DNA of 64,000 bases from Lentzea albida (GCF_900111005.1 NZ_FOFV01000001.1:124001-188000); one strand, 5' to 3'. Positions 42,868 to 51,537 are shown, numbered from the stretch's first letter. Notes: a model not told the origin generated them from the sequence alone. Program-made: numbers and translations.

Positions 42868-43920
42868 CTACCTACCGGCCCCTTCTGCGGCGTGCCTCCA
42901 CGCTTTGCCCGGCAGGGAGGAGTGCGAACCGTTGCGCCTGCGCAGCACGACCTCACAGGTTTCCGTGACCTCTCCGATGACGTGCAGGCTGATTCGTTCA
43001 CCCAGCTGATCGACCGCATCCGCAGGCGCCGTGAAGGTGAGTTCGAAGTCGACGGAGTCCCCGAAGACCAGCCCGAGCGGATCGAGTCCGAGGTGGCCGG
43101 CGACCTCGTTGACCGACTCGGGAACCGGCAGGGAGTCTTCGAAGATCGTGACACCGACTTCGCTGGCCGAAGCGATGCACTCGATGGTCGCCTTCAGGCC
43201 GTCGGAGGTGTCTTGACAAGACGTGACGCGCCCACTTGCGGCCAGTGCGATCCCCTCGTCCACCCGCGCGGTCGGGCTGCGCCAGCTGTCGAGCAACGTC
43301 TGGAGGTGAAGATCGTCGATGGTCCGACTGGGGCGCTTCGCTCGCAGGTACTCCATCGCTGCGCCGGCCAGCCCGGTGGGTGCGGTGATGCACATGAGGT
43401 CGCCTGGCTTGGCTCCTCGGCGGTACAGCGTGCCGCCGATCGTGCAGACGCCCAGTGCGGATGCGGAGAGGATCAACCTTTCTGCGCTGCCGATGTCGCC
43501 GCCGATGTTGGGGCAGCGGAACTTCTCACACGCGTCCTTGATGCCCTGCATGATGCTCTCGAACAGGTCGTCGCTCATGTCGGGCGGGTAGCGCACGACG
43601 GACAGGAGGCCGAGTGGGGTCGCGCCCATGGCGGCGATATCGCTCACGTTAGCCGCGACGAGGTAGTGTCCCAGGTTGTACTCGCTGAGGTAACCCATTT
43701 CGTAGAGGCGGAACTTCGGACCACGCACGTAGTCGGAGCCGACCACCAGCTCCTGATCTCCTCTGAGTCGGTAGACGGCGCAATCGTCCTGCACATCAGC
43801 GCCCGCGATCAGGTCGGCAGAGCTCGTGTCACCCACAGTCAGCGGCTTCGTCGTGCTGCTTTGATCGCGGAAGAGGTTCATGATGACGTTGGTGAGCCGC
43901 GTTGGTTCATCTGATTTCAT
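42868..43920 (-). CDS. ThiL-like kinase / AIR synthase superfamily protein (island)
   Basis: A 350-residue protein of the ThiL/PurM/HypE fold. QDDCAVYRL is the first metal motif, ANVSDIAAMGATPLGLLSVV the strongest family signature, NIGGDIGSAERLIL takes the place of ThiL GGDT-T, RGAKPGDLMCITAPTGLAGAAMEYL and SCQDTSDGLKATIECIASASEVG follow, and VFGDSVDFELTFTAP replaces GEDYEL. The usual T-D-x-L-x-x-G-x-H-F segment is absent, reading GSDYVRGPKFRL. It therefore probably phosphorylates something other than thiamine phosphate. ATG overlaps the upstream HIT stop by four bases. The housekeeping thiL should be elsewhere. Confidence 0.82.
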   Translation of the reverse strand: MKSDEPTRLTNVIMNLFRDQSSTTKPLTVGDTSSADLIAGADVQDDCAVYRLRGDQELVVGSDYVRGPKFRLYEMGYLSEYNLGHYLVAANVSDIAAMGATPLGLLSVVRYPPDMSDDLFESIMQGIKDACEKFRCPNIGGDIGSAERLILSASALGVCTIGGTLYRRGAKPGDLMCITAPTGLAGAAMEYLRAKRPSRTIDDLHLQTLLDSWRSPTARVDEGIALAASGRVTSCQDTSDGLKATIECIASASEVGVTIFEDSLPVPESVNEVAGHLGLDPLGLVFGDSVDFELTFTAPADAVDQLGERISLHVIGEVTETCEVVLRRRNGSHSSLPGKAWRHAAEGAGR

Positions 43921-44570
43921 CGTGACCAGCTTTCGACGAGTTCCATCGTCCGCCGAAGGCACTCCTTGCGAATCACCACCGCGTAGTCCCACTCGGGGTC
44001 GGGAATGTTCAGAGTGGCACCGACGATGGAGCGAAGGTACTGGCGTTTCTGGCGGCCGTTTGGTATGTACACGCGACTGCGTCCCCGGTGGTGCCGCAAA
44101 AAATATGCGGATTCCTGCCAGGGTGGATCACGCAGATCTGTGATCGATTCGAGGTCGACGTACGAGAGCCCGTCGCGGATCAGAAGTTCGTCCACGGCGT
44201 CCGGGTCAGCAGGCAGCATGTGCAGGTGAGCGTGCGTGATGCAGGCATGGGTGTCTTCGCCCAAGCCGGAGCCGTGTTCTAGGACCAGCGGTTCGCCGAA
44301 CGTCGCGCGGTAGATCGACGTGGCGTCTTCCAGCAGCTCCTCTGTTTCCCCGGGGTGGTCGCCGAGTACCTGGGCGAACGAGAGGTAGTGCTTGCGGGGG
44401 AGAAGCAGGAGGTGACCAGTCGTCAAAGGCGACATGTCGGCGAGTACTTCGAAGTTCGTGCTCGACCACGCTCTCCTGTGTGGTGGGTCGCCTTCGTAGA
44501 ATCGGCTGAACGACGTATCGGTCGCTCCGCCGATCTCCTCGCAGAAGTCAGCGCCTTCGCACTGCGACAT
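43917..44570 (-). CDS. HIT-like protein with C-terminal extension (island)
   Basis: A 217-residue histidine-triad protein, first gene of the minus-strand island operon. FCEEIGGATDTSFSRFYEGD, then NFEVLADMSPLTTGHLLLLPRKHYLSFAQVLGDHP is the HIT first half, and CITHAHLHMLP holds the triad H-x-H-x-H. About 85 residues follow that are not part of the minimal domain (SYVDLESITDLRDPPWQESAYFLRHHRGRSRVYIPNGRQKRQYLRSIVG), with many aromatic and basic residues. This resembles the extended HIT of nucleotidyl hydrolases or transferases. The start at ATG is ambiguous; GTG codons lie nine and fifteen bases upstream. Confidence 0.82.
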   Translation of the reverse strand: MSQCEGADFCEEIGGATDTSFSRFYEGDPPHRRAWSSTNFEVLADMSPLTTGHLLLLPRKHYLSFAQVLGDHPGETEELLEDATSIYRATFGEPLVLEHGSGLGEDTHACITHAHLHMLPADPDAVDELLIRDGLSYVDLESITDLRDPPWQESAYFLRHHRGRSRVYIPNGRQKRQYLRSIVGATLNIPDPEWDYAVVIRKECLRRTMELVESWSR

Positions 44571-45099
44571 GTTGATCACCTGCACCCTTCCCGTCGATCT
44601 CCTCCTTTGGTGTTCTTGAGATCTTGGCGCAGCTCGATGCAAAAGCTGTGTGCCTCGGCTGAGGTTAGCTCGAATGTCGCAACCCGGAATGGTGGACATT
44701 ATGTTGACATCGGTCTTCGATGTCATGTTCGGTGACCAATTCTGGTCTGTCGGGAATCTTTCTGGGCCGGATGGCGGGTAATTCAATTTTCGGATGGAAT
44801 ATCGTCAGTCGTGGCTATCGGTTGTGGCCGGTGACCGGCCGCTGTTCGGCGTGTCGGCTGTCCAGGCGGATGCCTTCAGGCCGGTGCATCGCGGTCGGGG
44901 GAGGCGCAGGTCTGTTCAAAGCGTGCACGTTTGAAGGGGCAGGATCACCACGTCAGGTCACCGAGCCGGACCGTGGACAACTGGTTGAACCGACTACTAC
45001 GTTGAGCCGTGCCGGTGCTGGTCGACTTCGGTGTGGCCGACGAGTTATCCCTGGCCTTCCGACGAGCGACCGCGAGCTCAACACGAAAGGCCGGATTTG
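44571..45099. other. 529-bp intergenic region
   Basis: Separates the minus-strand island operon from the plus-strand methyltransferase gene, so it should hold two divergent promoters. Short open frames on both strands show no domain or ribosome site. Base composition returns to high G+C near 44800-45000, which marks the right edge of the island. Confidence 0.5.
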
Positions 45100-45942
45100 G
45101 TGAACACCTCCGTCGAGCAACAGGTCCGCGAGTACTACAACCACGCAGGGCCCGCCTACCACGCGCTCATGGGGCAGTTCTGGCACCACGGCGACCTGGC
45201 GGCCGAACAGGCGGCCCTGTCGCCCGAGGACGCGGCGAAGGCGTTGGCGCGCAGGCAGGTCGACGCGGCCGGGCTGCGGCCCGGCGGGACCGGGCTCGAC
45301 TTCGGCAGCGGAGTCGGCGGCACGGCCGTCTACATGGCCGAGATCGCCGGCGCGAACGTCGTCGGGATCTCCAACAACGAGTGGCTCTCCGCGCAGGCGC
45401 GGAAGTACGCGGCCGAGCAGGGGCTGGCCGACCGGGCCGCGTTCCTCACGGTCGGCGACGAGGACTACAAGTCGCTCATCGCGTGGCCCGACGGGTCGCT
45501 CGACATGGTCAGCTTCTACGAGTCGGTGTGCCACCTGCCGGACAAGGCGGCCTTCTTCGCGGCGGCGTTCCGGGTGCTCAAGCCCGGTGCGGCACTGGTC
45601 GGCGTCGACTGGATCCGGCGGCCTTTCGGCGACTACCAGACCGAGGAGCAGATCGCGCCCTTCATCGGACCGGTGGAGGAGGTCATCTCCATCCCGCGGC
45701 TCGGGACGCTCGACGAGTACCGCGAGATGATGTCGGCCTCCGGCTTCATCATCGAGGCCTCCGAGGACCTCTACCCGGACGTCGAGTGCTGGGGCAGCAC
45801 GCCTCCCGACGACGGCCAGGGCTGGGGCGAGTACTCCGGTGAGCAGGAGGGCGTGATCCACGACGGCAAGCGCGTGCTCGACGCCGCCCGTGCCGCCGGT
45901 GTGTTCTCCGTCGCGCGGTGGGTCGCGCGCAAGCCCGGCTGA
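45100..45942 (+). CDS. SAM-dependent C/N-methyltransferase (UbiE/sterol-type family)
   Basis: A 280-residue methyltransferase. VREYYNHAGPAYHALMGQFWHHGDL at the start is typical of the group that includes sterol and geranyl-diphosphate C-methyltransferases, with motif I GLDFGSGVGGTAVYMAE, motif II NVVGISNNEWLSAQARKYAAEQG, and VSFYESVCHLPDKAAFFAAAFRVLKPGAALVGVDW. The GTG start has GAAAGG nine bases upstream. It stands alone, followed by a terminator. Acceptor unknown; no terpene synthase is adjacent, which argues against a 2-methylisoborneol-type role. Confidence 0.86.
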   Translation: MNTSVEQQVREYYNHAGPAYHALMGQFWHHGDLAAEQAALSPEDAAKALARRQVDAAGLRPGGTGLDFGSGVGGTAVYMAEIAGANVVGISNNEWLSAQARKYAAEQGLADRAAFLTVGDEDYKSLIAWPDGSLDMVSFYESVCHLPDKAAFFAAAFRVLKPGAALVGVDWIRRPFGDYQTEEQIAPFIGPVEEVISIPRLGTLDEYREMMSASGFIIEASEDLYPDVECWGSTPPDDGQGWGEYSGEQEGVIHDGKRVLDAARAAGVFSVARWVARKPG

Positions 45943-45954
45943 CGAACGGCCGAG

Positions 45955-45978
45955 CCCCCTCGGTCTCGGCCGAGGGGG
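45955..45978 (+). terminator. hairpin terminator after methyltransferase
   Basis: CCCCCTCGG / CCGAGGGGG (9 bp) around a six-base loop, 13 bases past the stop. No T-run. Confidence 0.6.
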
Positions 45979-46022
45979 TGTCGGAAGGTGACGCACGCCT
46001 GATCTCCGGGCAGAGTGGCGGC

Positions 46023-46349
46023 GTGGAGCAGCGGGAGATCATGCAGCGGGCGCTCGGCGTCCTCACCCTCAGCTACGACGGCGCGGGTTCCAACGACTAC
46101 CTGCGCATGGCCCTCAAGTCGTTGCAGGAGGGCGTGTTCAGCTACGAGGTCAAGGTCGACGGCGAGCTGAACGAGGCCGGCGCCCAGGCCCTCAAGCAGG
46201 CGATGGACCAGGTGCTGTCGCAGTTCGGCTGGTTCACCGCGGGGCTGCTCTACGCCTTCCACGGGGTCGCGCAGGCGTACGAGAACGACTACGAGGACGC
46301 CGACGTGCAGGAGATCCTCCGGCAGCTCGCGCTCAGGCTCGCCGACTGA
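46023..46349 (+). CDS. small acidic helical protein, function unknown
   Basis: A 108-residue protein that was not recognised. It has MQRALGVLTLSYDGAGSNDYLRMALKSLQEGVFSYEVKVDGELNEAGAQALKQAMDQVLSQFGWFTAGLLYAFHGVAQAYENDYEDADVQEILRQLALRLAD, i.e. mostly predicted helix with many Glu, Asp and Ala and no signal peptide. Coding potential is supported by codon use like the neighbours. The GTG start is a guess from the reading frame; a longer open frame runs upstream through the terminator. The 3' end overlaps the convergent serine hydrolase gene by 17 bases. Confidence 0.65.
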   Translation: MEQREIMQRALGVLTLSYDGAGSNDYLRMALKSLQEGVFSYEVKVDGELNEAGAQALKQAMDQVLSQFGWFTAGLLYAFHGVAQAYENDYEDADVQEILRQLALRLAD

Positions 46350-47154
46350 CCAGCTCCGCGCGGACGCCGTCGGAGAACGGCGTCCAGGCCTCGACCGCCC
46401 ACGGCCCGAACCGCAGGTCCGTCAGGGCCACGCAGGCCGCGGAGATCTCCGGGTCGACCCACAGGAACGTGCCGGACTGGCCGAAGTGGCCGAAGGTCCG
46501 GGGCGAATGGGAGTTCCCCGTCCAGTGCGGCGACTTCGAGTCGCGGATTTCGAAGCCGAGCCCCCAGTCGTTCGGCTTCTGCATGCCGTAACCGGGCAGC
46601 ACGCCGTTCAACCCCGGGAAGACGACAGTCGTCGCCTCGCGCACCAGCTCGACGGAGACGAGCTTCGGCGACAGCAGTTCAAGAGCGAACAACGCCAGGT
46701 CAGCGGCACTGGACTCGGCTCCTGCGCCCGCCGAGCCGACCAATGCCGAAGAATTCATCCCCAACGGCGCGAAAACGGCCTCGTGCAGATAGGTGGCGAA
46801 CGGCATTTCGCAGGCCTCGCCCACGAAAGACGCCAGGACGTCGAATCCCGCGTTCGAGTAGATCCGGCGCGTGCCCGGCGCGGCCTGCACCTCGGGCTTG
46901 TCGAACGCGTAGCCGGCGGTGTGCGCGATCAGGTGCCGCACCGTCGACCCCTCGGGGCCGGCGGGCTGGTCCCACTCGACCGCGCCCTCCTCGACGGCCA
47001 CCAGGACCGCGTACGACGTCAGCAGCTTCGTCACCGACGCGAGGGGGAACACCCGCTGCTGATCGCCCAGCGCACCCACGACGGCACCATCGGCGACGAC
47101 CGCCACCGCCACGTTCTCGACAGGCCAGGACGCCGCTACTTCCACGCTCCGCAT
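46333..47154 (-). CDS. beta-lactamase-fold serine hydrolase (class C / EstB-like)
   Basis: A 273-residue penicillin-binding-protein-like hydrolase. The nucleophile motif is SVTK (in PLASVTKLLTSYAVL), the second motif YSN (in RRIYSNAGFDVLASF), and the third HFGQSG (in TFGHFGQSGTFLWV), a full S-x-x-K, Y-x-N, H-x-G set. SVTK is near residue 41, with no signal peptide before it, so it is likely cytoplasmic and an esterase or peptidase rather than a resistance enzyme. MRSVEVAAS start; a GTG nine bases upstream is possible. It is divergent from rnz with only 23 bases between the starts. Confidence 0.9.
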   Translation of the reverse strand: MRSVEVAASWPVENVAVAVVADGAVVGALGDQQRVFPLASVTKLLTSYAVLVAVEEGAVEWDQPAGPEGSTVRHLIAHTAGYAFDKPEVQAAPGTRRIYSNAGFDVLASFVGEACEMPFATYLHEAVFAPLGMNSSALVGSAGAGAESSAADLALFALELLSPKLVSVELVREATTVVFPGLNGVLPGYGMQKPNDWGLGFEIRDSKSPHWTGNSHSPRTFGHFGQSGTFLWVDPEISAACVALTDLRFGPWAVEAWTPFSDGVRAELVSRRA

Positions 47155-47177
47155 AGGACGCACGTTAACGTCAGGGG

Positions 47178-48089
47178 GTGACAGTCCGGGAACTGATCGT
47201 CCTGGGAACGGCCAGCCAGGTCCCGACCCGCCAGCGCAACCACAACGGCTATCTGCTCAGGTGGGACGGCGAGGGCTTCCTGTTCGACCCCGGTGACGGC
47301 AGCCAGCGGCAGCTGCTGCGGTCCGGCGCGGCTGCGAGCGACATCACCCGGATCTGCATCACCCACTTCCACGGCGACCACTGCCTGGGCGTCCCCGGCA
47401 TCGTCCAGCGGATCAGCCTCGACCGGGTCCCGCACACCGTCCACGCCCACTACCCGCGCTCGGGCGCGCACTTCTTCGAACGCCTCCGGTACGCCAGCGC
47501 GTTCTACGACGCCGCTGACATCAAGGAGGTGCCCGTCGAGGGCGACGGCGAGATCGCCACCGGCAGGTTCGGCCGGCTCGAGGCCTTCGCGCTCGACCAC
47601 GGCATCGACAGCGTCGGCTACCGCCTGGTCGAACCGGACGGCCACCGCATGCTCCCCGAGAAGCTGAGGGAACACGGCATCCAGGGCCCGCAGGTCCGCG
47701 TCCTGCAGGCCGAAGGCGAGCTCGACGGCGTCAAGCTCGCGGACGTCAGCGAGCCCCGCAAGGGCCAGCGGTTCGCGTTCGTCATGGACACGAGGCTCTG
47801 CGACAACGTCTTCGAACTCGCCGACAACGCGGACATGCTCGTGATCGAGTCGACCTACCTCGCCCGCGACACGAAGCTCGCCGGCGACCACGGCCACCTC
47901 ACCGCCCAGCAGGCCGCCCGCGTGGCGAAGGACTGCCGCGTCCGCAAGCTCGTCCTCACGCACTTCTCCCAGCGCTACGAGGACCCGGCCGAGTTCCACG
48001 CCGAGGCCGCCGCCGAGTTCGACGGCGAGATCGTCATCGCGAGGGACCTCGACCGGGTGCCGGTGCCGAAGCGAGCCACTGGTCCCTGA
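47178..48089 (+). CDS. rnz: ribonuclease Z
   Basis: Endonuclease that removes 3' trailers of tRNA precursors lacking CCA, which fits the CCA-less tRNA genes in this window. 303 residues, metallo-beta-lactamase fold. [42 protein letters not shown] is the usual N-terminus, [13 protein letters not shown] the H-x-H-x-D-H zinc motif near residue 65, and [26 protein letters not shown] and THFSQRY the later ligands. The GTG start has no clear ribosome site and may be leaderless. Its 3' end overlaps the opposing epimerase gene by 56 bases. Confidence 0.94.
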   Translation: MTVRELIVLGTASQVPTRQRNHNGYLLRWDGEGFLFDPGDGSQRQLLRSGAAASDITRICITHFHGDHCLGVPGIVQRISLDRVPHTVHAHYPRSGAHFFERLRYASAFYDAADIKEVPVEGDGEIATGRFGRLEAFALDHGIDSVGYRLVEPDGHRMLPEKLREHGIQGPQVRVLQAEGELDGVKLADVSEPRKGQRFAFVMDTRLCDNVFELADNADMLVIESTYLARDTKLAGDHGHLTAQQAARVAKDCRVRKLVLTHFSQRYEDPAEFHAEAAAEFDGEIVIARDLDRVPVPKRATGP

Positions 48090-48891
48090 CGATCTCCTTC
48101 AACGCCGACGAGCGGGGCTCCCAGCCCAGCGCCCGCAGGCGTGACGCGTCGGCCCGCAGCGAGGGGACCTCACCGGGTACGGCGGGCTTCCAGCTCACGT
48201 CCACGGCCCGTCCCGTCACGGCCGCCACGGCGTCCAGCACGTCCCGCACCGAGGCGGGCGTGCAGCCGACGTTGTAGACCGACGACGTGCCCACCTCGCA
48301 GGCCTCCAGAGCCACGACGAAGGCGGTGGCGACGTCGCGTACGTGCACGAAGTCGCGCACGGCCGTGCCGTCGCCGTAGACCTCCATCCCGGGCACGGTC
48401 CCGGCGGCGCACGCCACGGCCCGCGTGATCACCCGAGTGGTGTCCGTGTCACCACCTCCAGCGACGTTGAACAAACGCAGAGTGGTCGACCCGACCTGTC
48501 CGGACCGCGCCGCCCACGCCACCAGGTCCTCCGCGGCGGCCTTGGAGGCGGCGTACGGGGAGGTGGGTTCGCGGACGGACTCCTCGGTCAGCGGGGCGTC
48601 CGACGGCCGGTAGACGGTCCCAGTCGAGGCGAGCAGGAATCGTTGGCCCTCAAGAGCTTTCAGGAGGTTCAGCGTTCCGCCGACGTTCGTCTCGTAGTAG
48701 GCGAGCGGATCGACGAAGGACTCGCGGACGCGCGCCGCGGCGGCCAGGTGGATGACGGCGTCCACGTCCGGCAACTCGAACGGCTCCGAGAGCCGCTGAC
48801 GGAACGGAACCGGTTCATGACCGCGAACCCGCAGCTCACGCACCACGGCGCTGCCGACATAGCCAGTGGCGCCGGTCACCAGAACTCGCAC
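48034..48891 (-). CDS. NAD-dependent sugar epimerase/dehydratase (extended SDR)
   Basis: A 285-residue extended short-chain dehydrogenase, probably acting on a nucleotide sugar. The NAD-binding loop is [16 protein letters not shown] at 5-20, then [10 protein letters not shown], the catalytic Ser/Thr (LLASTGTVY) and YAASK (Y-x-x-x-K), and [16 protein letters not shown], which is typical of UDP-glucose 4-epimerases and UDP-galactose/GDP-sugar enzymes. The length is short for GalE, so the product sugar stays open. GTG start. Its last 57 bases run antisense to the end of rnz. Confidence 0.88.
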   Translation of the reverse strand: MRVLVTGATGYVGSAVVRELRVRGHEPVPFRQRLSEPFELPDVDAVIHLAAAARVRESFVDPLAYYETNVGGTLNLLKALEGQRFLLASTGTVYRPSDAPLTEESVREPTSPYAASKAAAEDLVAWAARSGQVGSTTLRLFNVAGGGDTDTTRVITRAVACAAGTVPGMEVYGDGTAVRDFVHVRDVATAFVVALEACEVGTSSVYNVGCTPASVRDVLDAVAAVTGRAVDVSWKPAVPGEVPSLRADASRLRALGWEPRSSALKEIVRDQWLASAPAPGRGPSR

Positions 48892-48936
48892 AAGTTGACC
48901 CTAAAGGTTGACGCGGGCTGCGCCGATAACCCACAA

Positions 48937-49167
48937 GTGAGTTATCCCCATCGCGCTGTGCACACAAGCATCGCCGGGCTCCTGCACGACCACGCGGTGC
49001 ACGAGTTCAAGCGGCAGGAGTTCCTGCGCAACGTGGCCGACATCGTGGGTGCCGCACCCGCGCCCCAGCCGGCCGAGATCACGGCGCCGCTGCCGTCGAT
49101 CAACCCGAAGCGCGCCTTCCTCAACCGCGTCGACCAGGTCCTGAGGGACGCGGCCCGCTCGCTCTGA
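48937..49167 (+). CDS. small hypothetical protein, weakly supported
   Basis: A possible 76-residue product (VSYPHRAVHTSIAGLLHDHAVHEFKRQEFLRN...RAFLNRVDQVLRDAARSL) with amphipathic helices and actinobacterial codon use, but no known domain. GATAAC/GTTATC half-sites flank the GTG start, hinting at a promoter or operator. No clear ribosome site. It could be non-coding. Confidence 0.35.
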   Translation: MSYPHRAVHTSIAGLLHDHAVHEFKRQEFLRNVADIVGAAPAPQPAEITAPLPSINPKRAFLNRVDQVLRDAARSL

Positions 49168-49344
49168 GCAGGCACTTCACCGAGAGATCCACTTGCTCGC
49201 GGGCCTGAGCCGACAGGCCCGTCGCAAGATTCATCCGGCCGTTGCCGGACCGTGCTTCGACACACATACCGGGTGCATCTACGCTCTGCGTCACCCGGCA
49301 CTCGCCGGTCACGTCCTCCGCTTCTCTTAAGCGAGTTTTCGGCG

Positions 49345-50772
49345 ATGAATCATGTCCTCTCCGCGCTCAACGAGCGCCTCGGCAGGTTGTTCGGTGATCG
49401 GCTGGTAGTTCTGGCCGGTGGCACGCGTCTGGCCAAGCGAGCGCAGGAGCTCCATGCGCTCGGCGCCCGCCATACGCTCGTGCTCGATACCGACGATCAT
49501 GCGCCGCTACATGATTCGGAGATCGCCCGCTGGGTGTCGCTCGGCATCAAGGGCGGCTTCGTCGCCGTCGAACAGCGCCGCCTGGGCAAGCTGCTGACGA
49601 AGCCGAGCGCCGAGGTCAGGGCGATCCTGCGCGACTTCGACGCGCGGCGCGAGGCGGTCGTGATCAGCACGCCGTACAACGAGATCGGCGACTTCCAGGG
49701 CCGCCCGGTGCTCAACGCCCGGCAGCACGACTGGGTCGAGCTCGAGAACAAGACCACGATCGACGCGCTCTGGGACGAGCTCTCGGCCCGCCGCGCGCCC
49801 GCGATGGTGTTCGACCTCGACTTCGAACGCCTCTGGGGCGCCTCGGAGATCCTGGACCGCGGCGCGGGCGTCGTCTGGTCCGGTGACGGTCCCGCGATCA
49901 ACGGCGGCGCGAACTTCGTGCGCCGCGTGCGGTCCTACGAGGAGGCCAAGGAGGCCTTCGACGTGCTCGCGCCCAAGTGCGAGCAGGTCCGCGTCATGCC
50001 GTTCCTCGAGGGCATCCCGGTGAGCGTGCACGGCATCGTCTTCCCGGACGGCACGGCCGTGCTGCGTCCGATCGAGATGGTCGTGCCGCGCCGCCAGGGC
50101 CAGGCCAAGTTCCTCTACGCGGGCTGCGCGTCGTTCTACGACCCGCCCGTGTGGATCCGCGACGAGATGCGCAACCTGGCCCGCCGCGTCGGTGAGCACC
50201 TGCGCGGCACCGTCGGCTACCGCGGCACGTTCACGCTGGACGGCATCGCGACCGAGGACGGCTTCCTGCCGACCGAGATCAACACCCGCTACGGCGGCGC
50301 GATGGTGTGCTTCGAGGACGCCGTCCCGACGCTGCCGCTCGCGCTGGTCCAGGTCGCCCTCGTGGCGGGCTGGGACCTGGGCATCTCCTCGATGGAGTTC
50401 GAGGAGCTCGTCCTGCAGGCCGCGGACAACCACCGCGCCGGTGCCGTGGGCGCCAACGTGCGCGCCGTGCAGCCGACCGAAGTGGACGAACGCCGGGTGA
50501 TCTTCACCGGCTGGGCCTGCCGCCTCGCGCACGCCGACGAGCCCGCGCACGCCACGCTGCGGCTGTCGCCGTCGCCCATCGGCGGTCGCCTCGACCTCGA
50601 CCTGCACCGCGAGAACATGCCCGTGGGCGCACCGGTGGCCGCGCTGACGGTCGCCGCGTTCGCACTGGCGGACCAGGAGTGGGGGACGGGCCTCGGCGCC
50701 CTGGAGCCCGCGATCGCGGTCGAGGACGTCGTTCCGGTGGAGGAGTCCTTCGAAGAGGCCGTCACGGCCTGA
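49345..50772 (+). CDS. ATP-grasp superfamily ligase-like protein
   Basis: A 475-residue protein with an ATP-grasp C-terminal half. VRVMPFLEGIPVSVHGIVFPDGTAVLRPIEMVVPRRQ and the hallmark YRGTFTLDGIATEDGFLPTEINTRYGGAM (metal ligands Glu and Asn in the E-I-N-x-R motif) show the fold; VWSGDGPAINGGANFVRRVRSYEEAKEAFDVLA is the nucleotide-binding beta hairpin region. The N-terminal 130 residues are a Rossmann-like cap (VVLAGGTRLAKRAQEL). Family enzymes join a carboxylate to an amine or thiol. Substrate and neighbours give no pathway. ATG start chosen at the end of a GC-rich leader. Confidence 0.8.
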   Translation: MNHVLSALNERLGRLFGDRLVVLAGGTRLAKRAQELHALGARHTLVLDTDDHAPLHDSEIARWVSLGIKGGFVAVEQRRLGKLLTKPSAEVRAILRDFDARREAVVISTPYNEIGDFQGRPVLNARQHDWVELENKTTIDALWDELSARRAPAMVFDLDFERLWGASEILDRGAGVVWSGDGPAINGGANFVRRVRSYEEAKEAFDVLAPKCEQVRVMPFLEGIPVSVHGIVFPDGTAVLRPIEMVVPRRQGQAKFLYAGCASFYDPPVWIRDEMRNLARRVGEHLRGTVGYRGTFTLDGIATEDGFLPTEINTRYGGAMVCFEDAVPTLPLALVQVALVAGWDLGISSMEFEELVLQAADNHRAGAVGANVRAVQPTEVDERRVIFTGWACRLAHADEPAHATLRLSPSPIGGRLDLDLHRENMPVGAPVAALTVAAFALADQEWGTGLGALEPAIAVEDVVPVEESFEEAVTA

Positions 50773-50778
50773 GCGGAC

Positions 50779-51537
50779 CTACCAGGCGCCCTCGTCGCCG
50801 TACGCGGAGACGAGGGCGAACCGGTAGCCCATCAGGGCGGCGGTGATCTCACGGGGCTGGTGCGCGGGCCGCACCAGCCCTTCGCCGAGCACCTTGGGCA
50901 CCTCGACGCCGAGCAGTTCGGGCGAGCCCTTCAGCAGCGCCACGGCGATCTCGGCGGCGTCCGCGAGCATCTCCTCGCCCGGCAGGTCGATCATGTCGGT
51001 CATCAGGCCGTGCACGAACGACGGCAGCTTGTCCGGCACCGCGCAGGCCAGGGCCACGAGGCACGCGACCCGTTCGGACGCCAGCGCCTCGAAGATCTTC
51101 GGCGCGCCCTGGGCGACGGCGTGCCGCGTCTGCGTCAGCCAGTCCGGAGCCGTGCGGGGCAGTTCGCGGCCGAGGGCGTTCCAGCGGCGGTGCGTGCGCC
51201 GTCCGTCCTCCGTGAAGCCCTTGCCCGCCAACGCCATGGCGGCCAGCAGGAAGATGACCCGGTCCCGCACGTCGCCCGCGACCTTGTAGGACGCCCCCAG
51301 CTCCACCAGGAACGGCACGGCGCAGAACGAGGCCTCGGACACCGTGTCGTCGGTCAGGAGACGCTCAGCGAGCTGTGAGAGCGCGTTCTGGCGCACCTCC
51401 CCGCTCGGGTCCACCAGGTCGCGCAGCAGACGGGGCACCCGACCGGCGCCACCCCGGCCGTCGTAGACCTCGGCCCAGGAAATCCTGTCGAGTCCGCGCA
51501 ACGGGTCAGGCCGTTGCCAGGCACGCGGCAGCTCCAT
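50779..51537 (-). CDS. HEAT-repeat-like helical protein
   Basis: A 252-residue all-helical protein. Short helix pairs with alternating hydrophobics, e.g. VPRLLRDLVDPSGEVRQNALSQLAERLLTDD, ASFCAVPFLVELGAS, APKIFEALASERVACLVALACAVPDKLPSFVHGLM and ADAAEIAVALLKGSPELLG, fit HEAT-type repeats, which act as protein-binding scaffolds. No catalytic motif. ATG start. It is convergent with the ATP-grasp gene (six bases between stops) and divergent from the DNA methyltransferase gene by about 60 bases. Confidence 0.7.
   Translation of the reverse strand: MELPRAWQRPDPLRGLDRISWAEVYDGRGGAGRVPRLLRDLVDPSGEVRQNALSQLAERLLTDDTVSEASFCAVPFLVELGASYKVAGDVRDRVIFLLAAMALAGKGFTEDGRRTHRRWNALGRELPRTAPDWLTQTRHAVAQGAPKIFEALASERVACLVALACAVPDKLPSFVHGLMTDMIDLPGEEMLADAAEIAVALLKGSPELLGVEVPKVLGEGLVRPAHQPREITAALMGYRFALVSAYGDEGAW

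Noticed and set aside
42868-43920. Identification of the ThiL-like gene as selenophosphate synthetase or PurM
   Set aside because: It lacks the Cys/Sec-Lys region of SelD and the PurM pattern; N-x-SDIAAMGA order and the length fit ThiL better.
39698-44700. Attachment-site duplication of the tRNA-Arg 3' end at the right edge of the island
   Set aside because: No second copy of the tRNA 3' end was found near 44600-45000 and no integrase gene is present, so integration by a tRNA-targeting element is not supported.
44720-45103. 127-codon plus-strand frame
   Set aside because: Odd composition (Cys, Arg, Gly), no ribosome site, and it ends in the leader of the methyltransferase gene.
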